From positions 171,685,741 through 171,749,740 of the forward strand of contig CM041465.1 in the NCBI GenBank assembly GCA_023213395.1: DNA of 64,000 nt, in the 5' to 3' direction. Source of the DNA: Cycas panzhihuaensis (Eukaryota > Cycadophyta). The position numbers and the translations under genes were made by a program. Of the stretch, positions 35,661 to 47,694 are shown one piece after another; position 1 is the stretch's first letter; each line of letters opens with the position of its first letter. The notes beneath the pieces are model-generated. The model was not told where the DNA came from. It searched no databases and saw only the letters and a program-made list of their open reading frames with translations.

Positions 35661-35709
35661 GTGATGAGGGGAGTAAGTAAGGGAGCTCACGGAGGCCCAG
35701 GAAGAGCCT

Positions 35710-36407
35710 CAAAGGGATGTGGTCCCCAGGAAAGTAATCACACAGGCTAGGAGATGGTACCCTAGGAGTGGGGCAGTAGTAGAGTAGGACACATGTATTA
35801 GATTTTGATGGGAAAGCACGAGCCTCTAGGGGGTCATATATAGAGTCATATGATTGTACCCCCCCACAAGGACACCAGCTTTCCATATGTACGATATAAC
35901 ATATGATTTTGATATATATATATATGGGGTAATTGGTACCCCATTTTGATATGAAATGATGTGTATATCATGTGTGGCAAATGATATATATGTTTTGTTA
36001 TGTATGTTATAGATACTTTGTTATATGATACACATATTTCCTTCCATGCATGGCTATATATCTAACAGGAGCACACACATCCACTATGAGTAGGGGTGAT
36101 AGAGAGGTGTGAGGTTAGAAATAGAGTGACACGTATATCCGTGGAGGAGCATAGCAGGATATGCGAAGGAAACACCAAGTGAGAGAGAGGAGTAACGATA
36201 CTCTAAAGCATCGTCCCAACTAGGGGATGCCCAAATAGGAAGACAAAAGTCCCAAAAGGATAGGGGAATATGGGTTCAGCAGGAGGAACTAGAAAGAAAC
36301 AGGAGAGGCCATCTTAAATTGCCATTCCACTCGTGGCTGAGAGAAATGGGAACAACTTAAGATGGTAGTTTAGGCTCATTTCAAAGCGTGGTGAAGTGAC
36401 AACAAGG
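35710..36407 (-). other. Inner Tat spacer between integrase and PMD module
   Basis: Non-coding. Aligns in reverse with 47518-48200 of the outer Tat, including a GGGGGTACAATCATATGA block and a short (TA)n. A stem-loop with arms at 36308-36319 and 36355-36366 (ACTTAAGATGGT and its near complement) is conserved with the outer Tat. Confidence 0.7.
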
Positions 36408-37560
36408 TCACAAGTAAAACTTCTTAAGGAATTTCCCATTAATAGTTTTCTCAAATTCAAGCCCTTCTAGGGTGGTGATCCTATAAGCACTATTACCGAG
36501 GGTCTTGATAATGACAAAAGGGCCAACCCATCAGGGTTTGAATTTGGTCAACCAGTCATGAAGATATTCAAGCTTAAGGACGTGATCCCCATGAAACAAA
36601 TGACGGGAATGAAGATATTTATCGTAAGTCCTTTATGAGCAAGCTTTAGATGCTAGGTTAGCTTGATAAGCGGCTAAGCATCTCTCATCCAAAGCCTCGA
36701 GGTCCAGAAGGTGAGCCTGACGGATTGACTCTTCATCGATGAGACCTCGAAGGGAGACTTGCAAAGAAGGAATCTCCATCTCTAGTGGGAGTACCGCCTT
36801 GGTACCATAGACCAGGGAGAACAGGGTCATTCCCATGGCAGAATGGATAGTGGTGCGATAAGCCCACAAAGCAGAGGGCCATTGAAGGTGCTAGTCCTTT
36901 TGAGACTGAGCAACGGTTTTCTTTAGGATATTGACAAGGGTCTTATTGAAAGACTCTACTTGGCCATTTGCTTGAGGGTAGTAAGGAGAAGAAGTTTTGT
37001 GAGAAATCTTGAACTTCTCGCAAAGCTCATCCATCTCTTTATTACAAAAGGGGGTTCCATTGTCAGTGATTAGGATGTCCAAAATCCCAAAACGACAAAT
37101 GATATGTTGGTAAATGAATGTGGCTATCGTTTTACAAGGAGTAGTAATTAAGGGAATGGCCTCTGCCTATTTGGTGAAATATTCCGTGGTGATCAAGATA
37201 AACTTGTGCTGTGCCGACAAAGGTGGAGAAATAGCCTCGATAAGGTCTAGACCCCACTAAGTGAAAGGCCATGGAGAAACAATGGGGTGAAGGGCCTCGG
37301 AAGGCACATGGGAGATGTTGGCGTGTTCCTGACATCGCCGACATCTTAGAGCAAAGGTGTGGGTGTCCTTAAAAAGGGATGGCCATAAGTAACCCATGTG
37401 AAGAATCCTCTAAGCCATAGACTGGCCCCCAAAGTAGCCCCCACAAATACCATGGTGGCATTCATGAGTATTTGGTCGCCTTCATCGATGGTAGTGATGA
37501 GGAGGATCCCATCGAAGGACCTTTTATATAATACTTCATCCATGAGGAAGTATTGCCTAG
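36408..37560 (-). pseudogene. pol: Inner Tat integrase
   Basis: H2C2 zinc finger on the minus strand: two adjacent His near 37455, GGYFGGQSMA, then CRRCQEH near 37335. Core: catalytic Asp in WGLDLIEAI (about 37250), Asp in ITDNGTPFCN (about 37070) and Glu in ANGQVESFNKTL (about 36970). Then the conserved LWAYRTTIHSAMGMTLFSLV block and a C-terminal WVGPFVIIKTLGNSAYRI, ending KFYL and TGA at 36410-36408. All three catalytic residues are present. Stops near 36890 and 37170, and frame changes, disable it. Confidence 0.88.
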
Positions 37561-37799
37561 CAGAAGTCTAGATGTAAGACCTAACTTTACTACTAGCATC
37601 AGGGCGGTATTGCTATTATGTGAGATACTGTACTATATCACCATACCACTCATTATTGATGAGTGGATGAGAAGAGACGTCCTGAATTGTCAAGATGGAC
37701 TCATCAGGGAGAGAATCATCAACGGGAGCATCAAAGGAGTTAGGAATAGGGGCATTCGCGAGTTACTCGGCCACCACCATTCCCTTCTTTGATTTTTGG

Positions 37800-38317
37800 T
37801 TAACGATATGGAGGTCGAATTCTTGGAGTAGGATGGCCCAACGGCCAACCCTACCCATCAAATTCGAACGAGTGAGCAAGTATCATAAGGGATCAGATTG
37901 GACGATCACCTTGGTGGTATTACCAAGTAAGTAATATCTGAACTTCTTAGTCACATGGACCAAGGAGAGACACTCCTTCTCAATAGGATAGTAGTTAAGT
38001 TCAGCAGCTACGAGGGTGTGACTGATGAAATAAATAGCCCTCTTAGTTCCCGAGTCATCCTCCTGAGCTAACATAGCACCTAAGGACTCATCAGTCATTG
38101 AGGTATACAGGATGAAAGGCCTATCGAAGTGAGGGGGCGCCAGCATAGGAGTGGAAGCAAGGGCTTCCTTGAGTCCTTCGAAGGCCTTTTGGGTCTTGTT
38201 AAACTAAACAAAAGGAGCTCCCTTCTTCAATAGGTTCGTAAGGGGTTTAGCGCTCACGATAAAATCCACCAAGAAGTGCCTAAGAAAACCGAGCCTACCT
38301 AGAAATGACTTAATCTG
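37800..38317 (-). pseudogene. pol: Inner Tat classical RNase H
   Basis: 38146-37883 is open: PHFDRPFILYTSMTDESLGA, MLAQEDDSGTKRAIYFISHT, LNYYPIEKECLSLVHVTKKF, TKVIVQSDPL. The first Asp of the domain (family LYxxATDxAxGA) is shifted to TDES. The Glu in YPIEKECL and the Asp in VQSDPL are present. It lies between RT and integrase as in all Ty3/gypsy elements; the second, archaeal-type copy is separate. Confidence 0.85.
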
Positions 38318-39115
38318 TCATTGGGTTTTAGGAGGCGACATGTCAAGGATTGCCCTGTCCTTATCAGGATCAATCTGGATTCCTTGTTTGGATACAAGAA
38401 ACCTAAGGAGTTTGCTTGAAGTAACAGCAAATACATACTTGAGTGGGTTTAGGCTAACATGGTACTTACGGCATCGTGAGAAGATAGCCCACAAGTCAGA
38501 AGGATGATGGGCCTTGACACGGGAAAGGCCTATCATGTCATCCATAAAGACCTCCAATGTGTTATCAATAAGGTCATGGAAGATGAAATGCATGGCTCTC
38601 TGATAAGTAGCACCTGCATTTTTAAGGCCAAAGGGCATTGCCTTATAGGCAAAGGTATCCCATAGTGTAGTGAAGGCCGTCTTATGATGGTCTTCAGGAG
38701 AAATCTGGATTTGGTTATAACCGGAAGAGCCATCCATTAAGGACATGACTTCGAACCCAACCATACGATCAATGATTTGATCGATGAAGGGAAGCAGGAA
38801 GTTGTCCTTAGGACAAGCATTGTTAATGTCATGGAAGTCAACGCATATACAAATCGCCCCATTCTTTTTAGTAATGGGGATGATATTGGAGACCCACTTG
38901 GGGTAATCAATGGAAGTAATGAGTCCAGCATCCAAAAGCTTCTCAACCTCCATCTTGACAGCAGCTGAGAGCTTTGGGTGAAGGGGATGTTGCTTCTGGC
39001 GCACGGGGCGGGCACCAGGGATGGTGGTGAGATTATGGGTGACAATGGAGGGGTCAATTCCCTTCATGTCAGCATAATCCCACATGAAAACGTCCTAAAA
39101 CTCCTGGAACAAAAG
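38318..39115 (-). pseudogene. pol: Inner Tat reverse transcriptase
   Basis: The longest intact piece of the element: 255 codons open at 39085-38318. Motifs: MWDYADMKGIDPSIVTHNLT, GARPVRQKQHPLHPKL, VEKLLDAGLITSIDYPKWVS, CICVDFHDINNACPKDNFLL (catalytic Asp), SLMDGSSGYNQIQI, KAMPFGLKNAGATYQRAM, and the catalytic box LEVFMDDMIG (FMDD in place of YxDD, both Asp kept). FLVSKQGIQIDPDKDRAI marks the connection to RNase H. Confidence 0.92.
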
Positions 39116-40560
39116 GGAGTACTCCCTTACCTCATTAGGAGAACATTTCATCCCAACCTTAATGACCTTACTGAGAGCCAAGACTATGTCTTGGGTTGCC
39201 CCCATACACATGGCATTCCCCTCCTTGAAGTGGAGAGGGGTAAGGTTAATGGGAGGAGGTGGAATAGGAGACGGGATTGGGTCACTGAGTGTGAACCCAA
39301 TCACAAGGATCTTCTAGTGACCAAGCCTGTGGTGACTAGATGGCAAGTTAGGCGCAAAGCTCGCTAGGTGCTCGAGCAAGGCTTCATCATCCTTGAAGTA
39401 ATCTACCCCATGGATGACTTTACTCCGAGTAGATGAAGCGATAGAGGAAGTGGAGGCAACGGGATCATGATGGTCATTAGGTTACCCATCTTCCTCGTGA
39501 GACTCTAAGGGAGAGTAAAAAAGAGGCTCCTCGGAAGGAGCAAAAGGCAGTTCTTCAAAGCCATCGCCTGCGGGAGGTGATGAAGGGGAAGAACTGACGC
39601 TGGGTGAGTCAACACGAGCAATGACATGTGACATATAGGAGCGACTAGCCTCACTAAAAGGGGTTCTAGATGGAGATCTAGAACGAGATGGGTGCGATCT
39701 ACTGGTACAGAGGAAAGAGATGGGGTGAAGACAATCCTCGTCCTCGTCGTCACTAAATAAGGCGAGGTACCCATAGCTCCCAACACCAATAGGAGTAAAA
39801 TGCATGAGACTAGGAAAAGAAGATGTGGGATCTTCTTTAGACTGATTGGGTATACTAATGGAGCAAGTCGAGGCATGCGTAGAAGAGCCTTGGCTTGCTT
39901 GATTAACATGACAGGTTTGTTTGGCAAGTGGGCATTCGCAGGGAATAACTCTCATTCATCCATCATGGACGAATTTAAATTATCCCCAAAGAGTCGAACA
40001 CACAGCTCCTATTTGGTTGAGCCATGGACGACCTAAAAGAAGGTTGTAGTCGACGTCAACGTCGAGGACTACAACATCAGCAAGGATGGTCTTACCCTCG
40101 AGGGTGAGTAGAATTGCAACAGATCCCAATGGGGTCTTCTCGCTACTGTCATAACCTTGGCATTGCCATGGAATAGGTTCCAAGGTAGAATACTAAGCTC
40201 TTGCATGATATGCAAGGGCATGGCATTCACAGAAGAACCATTATCAACAATAGTCCTTCGAAGGGTATAATCAGATGTATCAATGGTAATAGTGAATGGG
40301 AAGTTCCACTGATGTTCCCTTTCACATGCAGGAGGAAGGTCCTTAGGATCAAACGAAATAATGGGTTTGCGACTTTGGGTAACACCCAAAATGTGAGCAG
40401 GCGCGTAATTTGATCCCAAAGCTTCCAAGAGGAGGGACCGCTGCTTGGGACAACTCCTCAAAATGTCCATTAAGGACATTCTCGCGGCAACGGTATGAAG
40501 CTCATCCACAATGGAGAAGGGCTTACCCTTCGCGGTAGGCTGGGTAAGTGCCCTTCAGAA
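39116..40560 (-). pseudogene. pol: Inner Tat protease region
   Basis: 40509-40069 holds KGKPFSIVDELHTVAARMSL, MDILRSCPKQRSLLLEALGS and the active-site-like block RRTIVDNGSSVNAMPLHIM: Asp-Asn-Gly where most retroproteases have DSG or DTG. The outer Tat has the same DNG. 40183-39980 continues with DVDYNLLLGRPWLNQIGAVC, the second protease block. A Ser/Arg/Pro-rich linker (39955-39482) and a piece ending SLLFQEF (39304-39095) lead into RT. Frame changes near 40160 and 39980. Confidence 0.82.
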
Positions 40561-43054
40561 ATCGTAATGACCTAGGCACATAGGAATGGCCTTGGGGAAG
40601 AGAGGTACTTCTAGAGGAGGGTTCTCTAAAAGAGGGTTGGAAGAGGAAGAAGCATTGGCTGCTTCCTTGGCAGCTTGAGACTGAGTAAAGGCATAAGAAG
40701 GAGTAGCTTTAAGCAACTGGATCACCTTCTTCCCCTTATTCTAGGGCTGTAAAGGTGATGGGATGCAATGGTTAGGGGAACGGGAGGAAGAGGACAAATC
40801 CCAGGCATCCTTCCCTTTGTCACGGGAAGGACGGGAATTTGGCGATCTTCCTCGGTTCTGATTATTCTTGGGTTGAGTGTTGCGATCGCATTCCCCATAT
40901 TTGGGGAACAGATCCTTGTGAACTGGTTGGTCTAAATTAGGCCTTGAGGCCTGTTTAGAGGAAGAGTCACGTCGAGGGGCATCCTTAGGATGCTGAGCCT
41001 TATAACACAAGTCATCGTAGAAACACTCCCCATGAATGGAGCACCACTTCTTCTCAAGCGGGGGATTTATCTTCCTCGTTTGAGAGGACTGGGTATTTCC
41101 ATTCCTAAGGAGGGAGGCTTGAGTTGTTTATTGAATTTATTTGTTGGATGTTAGGGATGAAGGGGCTTGGAGTTTAAGCTCCTTCATCATATGCTCGAAT
41201 GAGCATATGGCAGAAGTAAGGGGGTCTAAAGTCCTCCTAGTCGGGTGAGAAGTAGAGTTGGTGGGTTGTGAAGGTTTAGTATCTTTGGTTGAAGATGGTG
41301 CCTCACATCGCTGTGAAGGCTTGAGAGGCTTCTTGAGTCTAGCTTGGATCTCAATAGCCTCCAACGCTAAGCACTTGGTGATCGCAGAGTCGCATGTGGT
41401 TGCCCCTATTTTAAGGACTTCCATATATACTTCGGGATGAAGTGCATTAACGAGAAGATCTCTCTTCAGCTCCTTGGGTAACGTGGCCTTAGTGGAGTGA
41501 AGCAGGTCATGGAATTATCTCACAAAGTCATGATTCATCTTATCGTGACCTTGTTTGAGCGATAAGAGGGATTTCATTCTGCTCTCGAATGGATAGGCTA
41601 CATCAAAGTAGTTGATGAACTCATCCATCAATTGCTAGAATGAAAAGATAGAGTGGGCAGGGAGGCGATAAAACCACTTGAGGGCATCGCCCTGCAACGA
41701 TCGTAGAAATAATTTTATTAGGATATGGTCGTAAGCCCAGTAGTCTATACACGTAATAGAAAAACTATGCACATGTTTAGCTGGGTCTTGCAACGAAGTT
41801 ATGTTAAATCTAGGAATTTTAGGAGGATGAGATGGTAGATTGGTTCTTAATACCTCAATGGATAAAGGTGTTAATCTAAAGTCTATGAAGGCACATGCCC
41901 TTGCCTGGACCATAGGATCAACGAATGATGTAGTAGGTAGTGAGCAAGGAGCGGACGGGGGCGGTATACCCATCCCTCCTTAAGGAAACGCCCCTTGCTG
42001 GAAGGGGGCTCGAGGATAAGTGCCTTGGAAGGGAGTCAGATTCCCTTACGAAGGCATGGCAAAAGGGATTGTGCTAGATGATGGAAAAGGTGGTTGTAGA
42101 ACTTGGTTTTTCCCATATTGGCCACCCGTAGGTGGGGCAATCCCATATGGGTGTAGCAGATCCACTCCATAAGCTGGGAGGCAGTTTCCTCTACCCTGCC
42201 CTAAAAGGTTAAGAAGTATACCCTGGGGGGATATAAAAGGAAGCACCAATAGGTTGGTTTTAGGGGTGTGTGGGAGTGGGTCCCACATGACTAGTGGCTG
42301 AAGGGTTAGTAGGACTAGTAGGCCTACTAGGGAAAGTATGTGTCACATTGGGGGATGGCATATTAGTTTGGCTAGGAAAGGGTATGCTAACCTTCAACTG
42401 AGGGAAGGACATACTGCGGGAAGGTCTTAAAGCACTAGGACCTTGGCGAGGAATAGAAGGTACAACATGCGTCCCCGCAATAGTAATAGAGAAGGAGCGG
42501 GATATATGTATAGGCACAAAGGGATTAGTTGTTACAAGAGGAGTAGATGAAGATGAAGAAAGCAGGGGAGGAGCAGACAAAGAAGAGGCTCCTCCATGAA
42601 AAGCATCCTCAAACCATCTAGGACGTGGTTGGAAGCGAGCAATGCGATGGCACTCGTTAAAGGCTTCAACCACATTGGTAGGAGGGCTATCTACATGCTC
42701 GTAGGAGGTAGAGGGGACCTCAAACGAAGTAAAACCCTCGGGATGTTCTTCATAAGAATCACCAACTAAGTGATAAATCTTAAGAGGAAAAGATCCTTCT
42801 ATCGCATGGGTAGAGGGATGGACATCAAGCAGGTGATGTTGGTCACTCGACTAGTAAATAGGATCATCACCCTCTTGGGTGGATCCTAGAATAGAAGAGG
42901 GAAACTCATGAGTTTCTGAGGCTGAGGTGTGGTAGGCCCAATCGGAAGGGTATCCCTCCATAGTCGAATAAGAATCCGATGAAGGAAGAGGATGATACCC
43001 GGGATCTTCTAATAATAGAGGTAGACCACATAAGTGACGAGAGAAGTGTCACAT
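40561..43054 (-). pseudogene. gag: Inner Tat Gag
   Basis: The start ATG at 43054-43052 aligns with the outer start; its second codon is TGA where the outer has CGA, a CpG decay. N-terminus: EGYPSDWAYHTS, SYEEHPEGFTSFEVPSTSYE, ARFQPRPRWFEDAF, then Ser/Pro-rich sequence (42673-42260). Gag core in 41973-41635: DPAKHVHSFSITCIDYWAYD, LQGDALKWFYRLPAHSIFSF; next DEFINYFDVAYPFESRMKSL. C-terminus: KKWCSIHGECFYDDLCYK near 41055-41000, which stands where a zinc knuckle is expected. Confidence 0.85.
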
Positions 43055-43202
43055 ACAAGGTTAACCAATACTATAGGAGAAAGAAAGGCTGATAAAAGCA
43101 CACGTTGGGGGCTGCCTAACGAAGAAAATGAAGTAGGAGACAACCACAAGGAGGTAGCAATACCAACAGCAAAGAGCAGAAACTAGCTCCTTTACTGGTA
43201 GA

Positions 43203-43220
43203 TCCCAAGTATGGTCGTCA
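43203..43220 (-). other. Primer binding site of the inner Tat element
   Basis: On the minus strand TGACGACCATACTTGGGA, one base after the LTR end at 43222. Same position and near-identical text as in the outer Tat. Confidence 0.7.
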
Positions 43221-43221
43221 G

Positions 43222-45922
43222 TGGATGTGCATCTATAGGATAGTTACCTAGCTGAGTAGGAATAACAAAGGTGATTAATGGCACTATTGAGTGTAGATAA
43301 GGACCTACGAGTAAGGCAAATATCACACAGGGCGCCCCATGCATCAGAGTACGAGTTCGGGACCTGCAGATGGTATCCAACTACCTAGAGGTGGTTCCCC
43401 ACTTCAAACAAGAAGAGAGGAGGCAGAAGATTAGCCTTGGTAGACCTAGGGGAACGATCCTCCCACCCTTGGATGGCCGGAAGGGAAAGGAGAGAACCCT
43501 TTAAGGGTTTCCTTAGAGCAGAGGGAAACGAGGAAAGGGTGAGCAAGTAGCAACCTACGAATGAGATCTTCTAGGTTATATGACTAAGCAGGAGAAAACC
43601 AAGGAAGGATGAAGGGAACAATTAAAGAGAAAGAGCTATGGTACATGCAAGCAAACTAACCAAGCATAACAAGTTAATGAGGCAAGGATAGAGTTTGCAA
43701 GGTAAAGGGGAAAAGGCAAAAAAGGGGAAATCTCCTAAGGCCTTTTCCTATGATAGATATAATGCGAGAAAAAGTAACAAACGAAATAGAAATTAAGAGA
43801 TAAAGTCAGTTTTCCCTTTCCTTTCAAATAAGCTAATTACTACGGTGTAAAACCTTTCAAAAGAAAAGAAACGAAATAGAGCGAGGGTACATACCCAGAA
43901 TAGAGACGCGTTTGAAGTGGTAGCGTTCCCATGAGGTATCCAAAATCGCTCCACAAAGCATGACAAATGAGAAGGGTTGTGGTAGACCGAAGCATGGGGC
44001 TTCCTTACCTTCCCTGGAAACGGCACTAGAGTGCCAAGAAAGAAAAAAAGGATAAAATTATAGCAGCAACTGAAATGCTAAAGTAAAACATAAACAAAAG
44101 CACTTACCCGCGAGAGAAGGAAAGGAATGGATCCTTTGCATCCTCTATATACCTGCAAGTAAATGGGAGTATCCCTTTTCAGAGAAAAGGTGCTAATAAC
44201 ATAATAGAGAATCCTAACAATACATGTATGTATGAAACAAGCATAAACCTCTACACATATATGTTGATATTAAATATTGCAATGATAAACTGTAAAGAAC
44301 AACCATCCAAATAAATGATGGTTAAGTCGGTAAGCCTCAGAGTGGCCCACCTCTTACAAGGAGCAACCATATCCTCCCTCAAGAAGCCATAAGGCAGCGA
44401 GGGTATGGCTGTGCAAGAAGGCAGGAAATAGAGGCAACAGGAGTTCAAAGAGGCTCAAAGAAGTCTACAATAAACCAGAGTGCTATGGGAAGTAAACCGA
44501 GTTGCCACGGACGAGGTTGAGCAAAGGACAAGTAGTCAGGGCTTATGTGAGTTGCCCGGATCAAGATATGAGCCCTCAAACCAGCATTGCAACAAGTGCT
44601 AATGCTGATTTCAGTGGTTGGAAATGGCCTGCTAAACCTTTGTTTCACTCCCAAGAGCAGCATGGGGCAAAAGGGAAGGTTTGGAGGGCAAAAAGCCTCT
44701 TAAGGAGCATGGAAGGTGGTGTGAAATCCACCCAGCTCTATCCCAAACCTTATGTACTCCTTTTTAACCGCTATCCTAGGTAGGAAACATAAGAAAGAAG
44801 GCCCTAACAATAGGGAAAAACAGTCCAAAGCAAGACAAGAAATAACCTCCAAAGAGCGAGCTAAGACAAGCTAGAAATAGCATGCAAACTTGGGCATAAA
44901 TTGGATAAGAGAAGACTCTAAACTAACAAATACCTGCAGAGAAGAAAGGAGGCGTTTGCCTCTGCTAAGAACTACTGAGAGAAGGCCGAGAAATCTGCAA
45001 AAGGACTATGGAATAGTAGGTATGGAGCCCCTACTAATATGGCTGAAGGAAAACCTGCACTTGAGAATGCTTGATGGCTACCTAGTCAAGGAAGTGCTGG
45101 AATCTCTCTAGGAGGCCCTCTCCAAGGTGTGTAAGGGTCTAGGAAGATGTCAAAGTTGTACCAAAGGAGAGCTGGGTGCTAGAGAATGATAGCAGGTCCT
45201 AGAACAGTAGTGGAGCAGCAGAGAGCAGAGCATTTTCCCTTGAGATGCTTCCAAAAATGAGCAAAAAGATCCCTAAAATAAATTAGGAAAGACTTAAATA
45301 CCTAGCCTCAACCCTAAACGAGCGATTAGGGCACAACTGGCAGCGAGTTAAGTCACGAGACACGTCATAGTTCTGCAATAAATACGAGAATTTGCATGGC
45401 GGATTTTTAAAAATAAACTGAGACAGTTGCACCACTGTAAATTTCGCAGTACTGCAATATTTACGACTGTGCAGGACTAGAGGCCAAAACTAGCCCAAAC
45501 AGCTAGCCTAGGCTATGGGCCAATGACCAAGGAGGCTGGTAGGGGGTAGGGACACCTGCCCAGAGGCAGACAAGCAAGCAAATGAGCCACAAGAGCAAAA
45601 ATATGACTCAAAGGGTGCGACATGTTGACTAAATAATGAAGGGTCATCATACGGGCAAGGATGATATGAGCCAAATGGGTCTCGAGGTGAGTAGGACAGA
45701 ATGCAGGAAGTGAAATGGCCACTGGGGTGCCACACTCGCTGGAAGTGTGCCCCTGCTATAGTCGTTATAGGCTAGATAGGTGTAGGTGATAACAATATCA
45801 TTTACGAGATCACAACATGTAAGCGTATACCTATCACAAAAGAAACAATCAACAAGGTGAGAAGCATACCTGCATTTACCTGAGTTGACCACTCCATATC
45901 CATTCCCAGAAGCTAGGAAACA
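43222..45922 (-). mobile_element. 5' LTR of the inner Tat element
   Basis: 2701 bp, collinear with 29087-31799. On the minus strand it starts TGTTTCC and ends CACATCCA, the intact TG...CA form. Contains the GTACC-type units at 45430-45476, one fewer than in the other LTR. Confidence 0.93.
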
Positions 45923-45927
45923 TATGC
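45923..45927. repeat. Target-site duplication of the inner Tat element, right
   Basis: TATGC, identical to 29082-29086. Confidence 0.9.
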
Positions 45928-47150
45928 ATTAACTCGGTCTCAGGCCACTAAAGGGGCCACCAGTGCCTCTTCATCCATATCTCACCTTGATCCTCTTTCG
46001 GGACCCCCTGCACTTCCTAAGATTATTCCTGTACGCCTTGGCCGTTATGACTTTCGAAGGGCACTTACCCAACCTATGAAGGGTAAGCCCTTCTCTATCA
46101 TTGATGAGCTCTATACCATCACTGCGAGGATGTCCTTGATGGATGTCTTGAGAAGCTGCCCTGAGCAACGTGCTCTTCTTCTTGAAGCTCTTGGCCAAGA
46201 AGATGCTTCTATCCATGCGGTAGGTGCTACCTCCTATGGACCACCTGTTATCTCATTTGATCCTAGAGATCTCCCATCTCTTAGTAAACAGGAGAAGCAT
46301 TTGCATTACCCATTCGTCATTACCATTGACACTCTTGATTTTATCATAAAGAGGACCATTGTAGATAATGGCTCCTCGGTTAATGCTATGCCTGTGCATA
46401 TGCTCAAGGAGCTAGGCATAGTAGCTCTCGAGTCTGTCCCTTGGAAATGCCAAGGGTATGATGGGACTGAGAAGTCCCCTTTAGGAACAGTCTCCCTTTC
46501 TCTCACCTTAGGAGGGAAAACTATTTCTGTCAAAGTTATTGTACTCGATATCAATGTGGAGTACAACCTCTTATTAGGCTGACCTTGGCTTGACCAGATG
46601 GGAGCAATCTGCTCCACGTGTTGGGGGAACTTAAATTTGTCCATGAAGGATAAGTTAAAGTTGTCGCCCATGAGCCTATGTTGTCTCACACCTCTCATCC
46701 AACTTGCCAGGCTGTCTTTGATGATGAAGATAGTGATCCTGAGGAGGCTACCCCTTCCGTGGGACCTTTGTTTCAGGAGGCTGACCTTCATCAATCAGAC
46801 CCTATGCCATGTCATAAGCTAAACCTAGTTAGGTTTGCCCCTATTGGTGTAGGTGGTTATGGTCACTTAGCCGTCACGGGTGATTCTGAGTCGGATAGCG
46901 AGGATTATGAGCCCTCTCTTTGACATGTCACCTTAGTTTCACGAGCACCTAAGGGGATATCTCGATCAAATATTCCTACTCCTCTTCATTCCATATTGGC
47001 TCTTGAGCCGCTGGTCCTGAACTAGCCACCTATTTCACCTTCTTAGCCCCCCCAAGTAGTCTCACGTAGGCATTCATGTCGACGAGCCACTCGTAGAGGC
47101 ACTACTTCTTCACGCTCTAGATCCTTACCTAGGACTAGAGCCACTCTTAC
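45928..47150 (+). pseudogene. pol: Outer Tat Gag end and protease
   Basis: Continues the gag frame after the inner insertion: PVRLGRYDFRRALTQPMKGK, then an intact stretch of 168 codons at 46076-46582 with MDVLRSCPEQRALLLEALGQ and the protease block KRTIVDNGSSVNAMPVHMLK (DNG as in the inner Tat), DINVEYNLLLG and, after a TGA at a likely Arg codon, PWLDQMGAICS. FAPIGVGGYGHLAVTGDSES follows, matching FAPIGVGSYGYLALFSDDED of the inner Tat. After about 47150 the frame decays and no RT follows. Confidence 0.85.
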
Positions 47151-47340
47151 TTAGGTGCAACCTTGCCATGTGACCCATCGTGTACCAGGTCCGTTGCACT
47201 CATCTGGTTCTGACCATAGTAAGTTTATCGGTAGGACTAGCCATACTGGGCCTACCCTTCGTCACCTATCTCCTATTCTGCATGTGGCTACTCCTACTCC
47301 TATATGGTCTAGGCACACATCTTTCTCTCTTTACACTCCA

Positions 47341-47694
47341 AAATGAGCCTAAACTACCATCTTAAGTTCGTTCACGTTCCTCCTAGCCACGGGTGGGATG
47401 ACGACTTAAGATGGTCCTCTTCATCTCCTTCTGGTTCCTCATATGGAACCCATGTCCCCATTTCCTTTAGGACCTTGTCCTCCTATTTGGGCATCCCCCA
47501 GTTAGGACGATGCTCCGAAATGAGCCTAAACTACCATCTTAAGTTGTTCTCATTTCTCCTAGCCATGGGTGAAATGGCAATTTAAGATGGCCTCTCCCAT
47601 TTCTTTTTGGTTCCTCCCATGGAACCTGTGTTTCATATCCCTTTGGGGCCTTTGTCTTCCTATTTGGGCATCCCCCAGTTAGGATGATGCTCTG
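47341..47694 (+). repeat. Tandem duplication of a 177-bp spacer unit, each with a stem-loop
   Basis: Units 47341-47517 and 47518-47694 begin AAATGAGCCTAAACTACCAT. Each has inverted arms: ACCATCTTAAGT with ACTTAAGATGGT at 47356-47367 and 47404-47415 (perfect), and at 47533-47544 with 47580-47591 (two mismatches). The inner Tat has one unit, in reverse, at about 36190-36390. Confidence 0.88.

Larger units (their letters stand above)
32734..35709 (+). other. Antisense PMD module, absent from the outer Tat
   Basis: Sequence before and after this block aligns with the outer Tat as one continuous stretch at 48195-48215. The trinucleotide AGG (CCT on this strand) lies at 32734-32736, at 35707-35709 and at the single outer junction 48202-48204. 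The block holds an upstream region with a TATA box, the PMD gene and its intron, all on the strand opposite to gag-pol. Confidence 0.75.
29087..45922 (-). mobile_element. Inner Tat-lineage Ty3/gypsy element, innermost level, carries an antisense PMD gene
   Basis: 16.8 kb. Read on the minus strand: 5' LTR 45922-43222, primer site, gag (43054), protease, RT, RNase H, integrase (to 36408), spacer, the antisense PMD module (35709-32734), archaeal-type RNase H (32640), 3' LTR 31799-29087. Target duplication TATGC is exact. It is of the same broad family as the outer Tat, in opposite orientation, and near complete, though each frame has stops. Confidence 0.94.
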
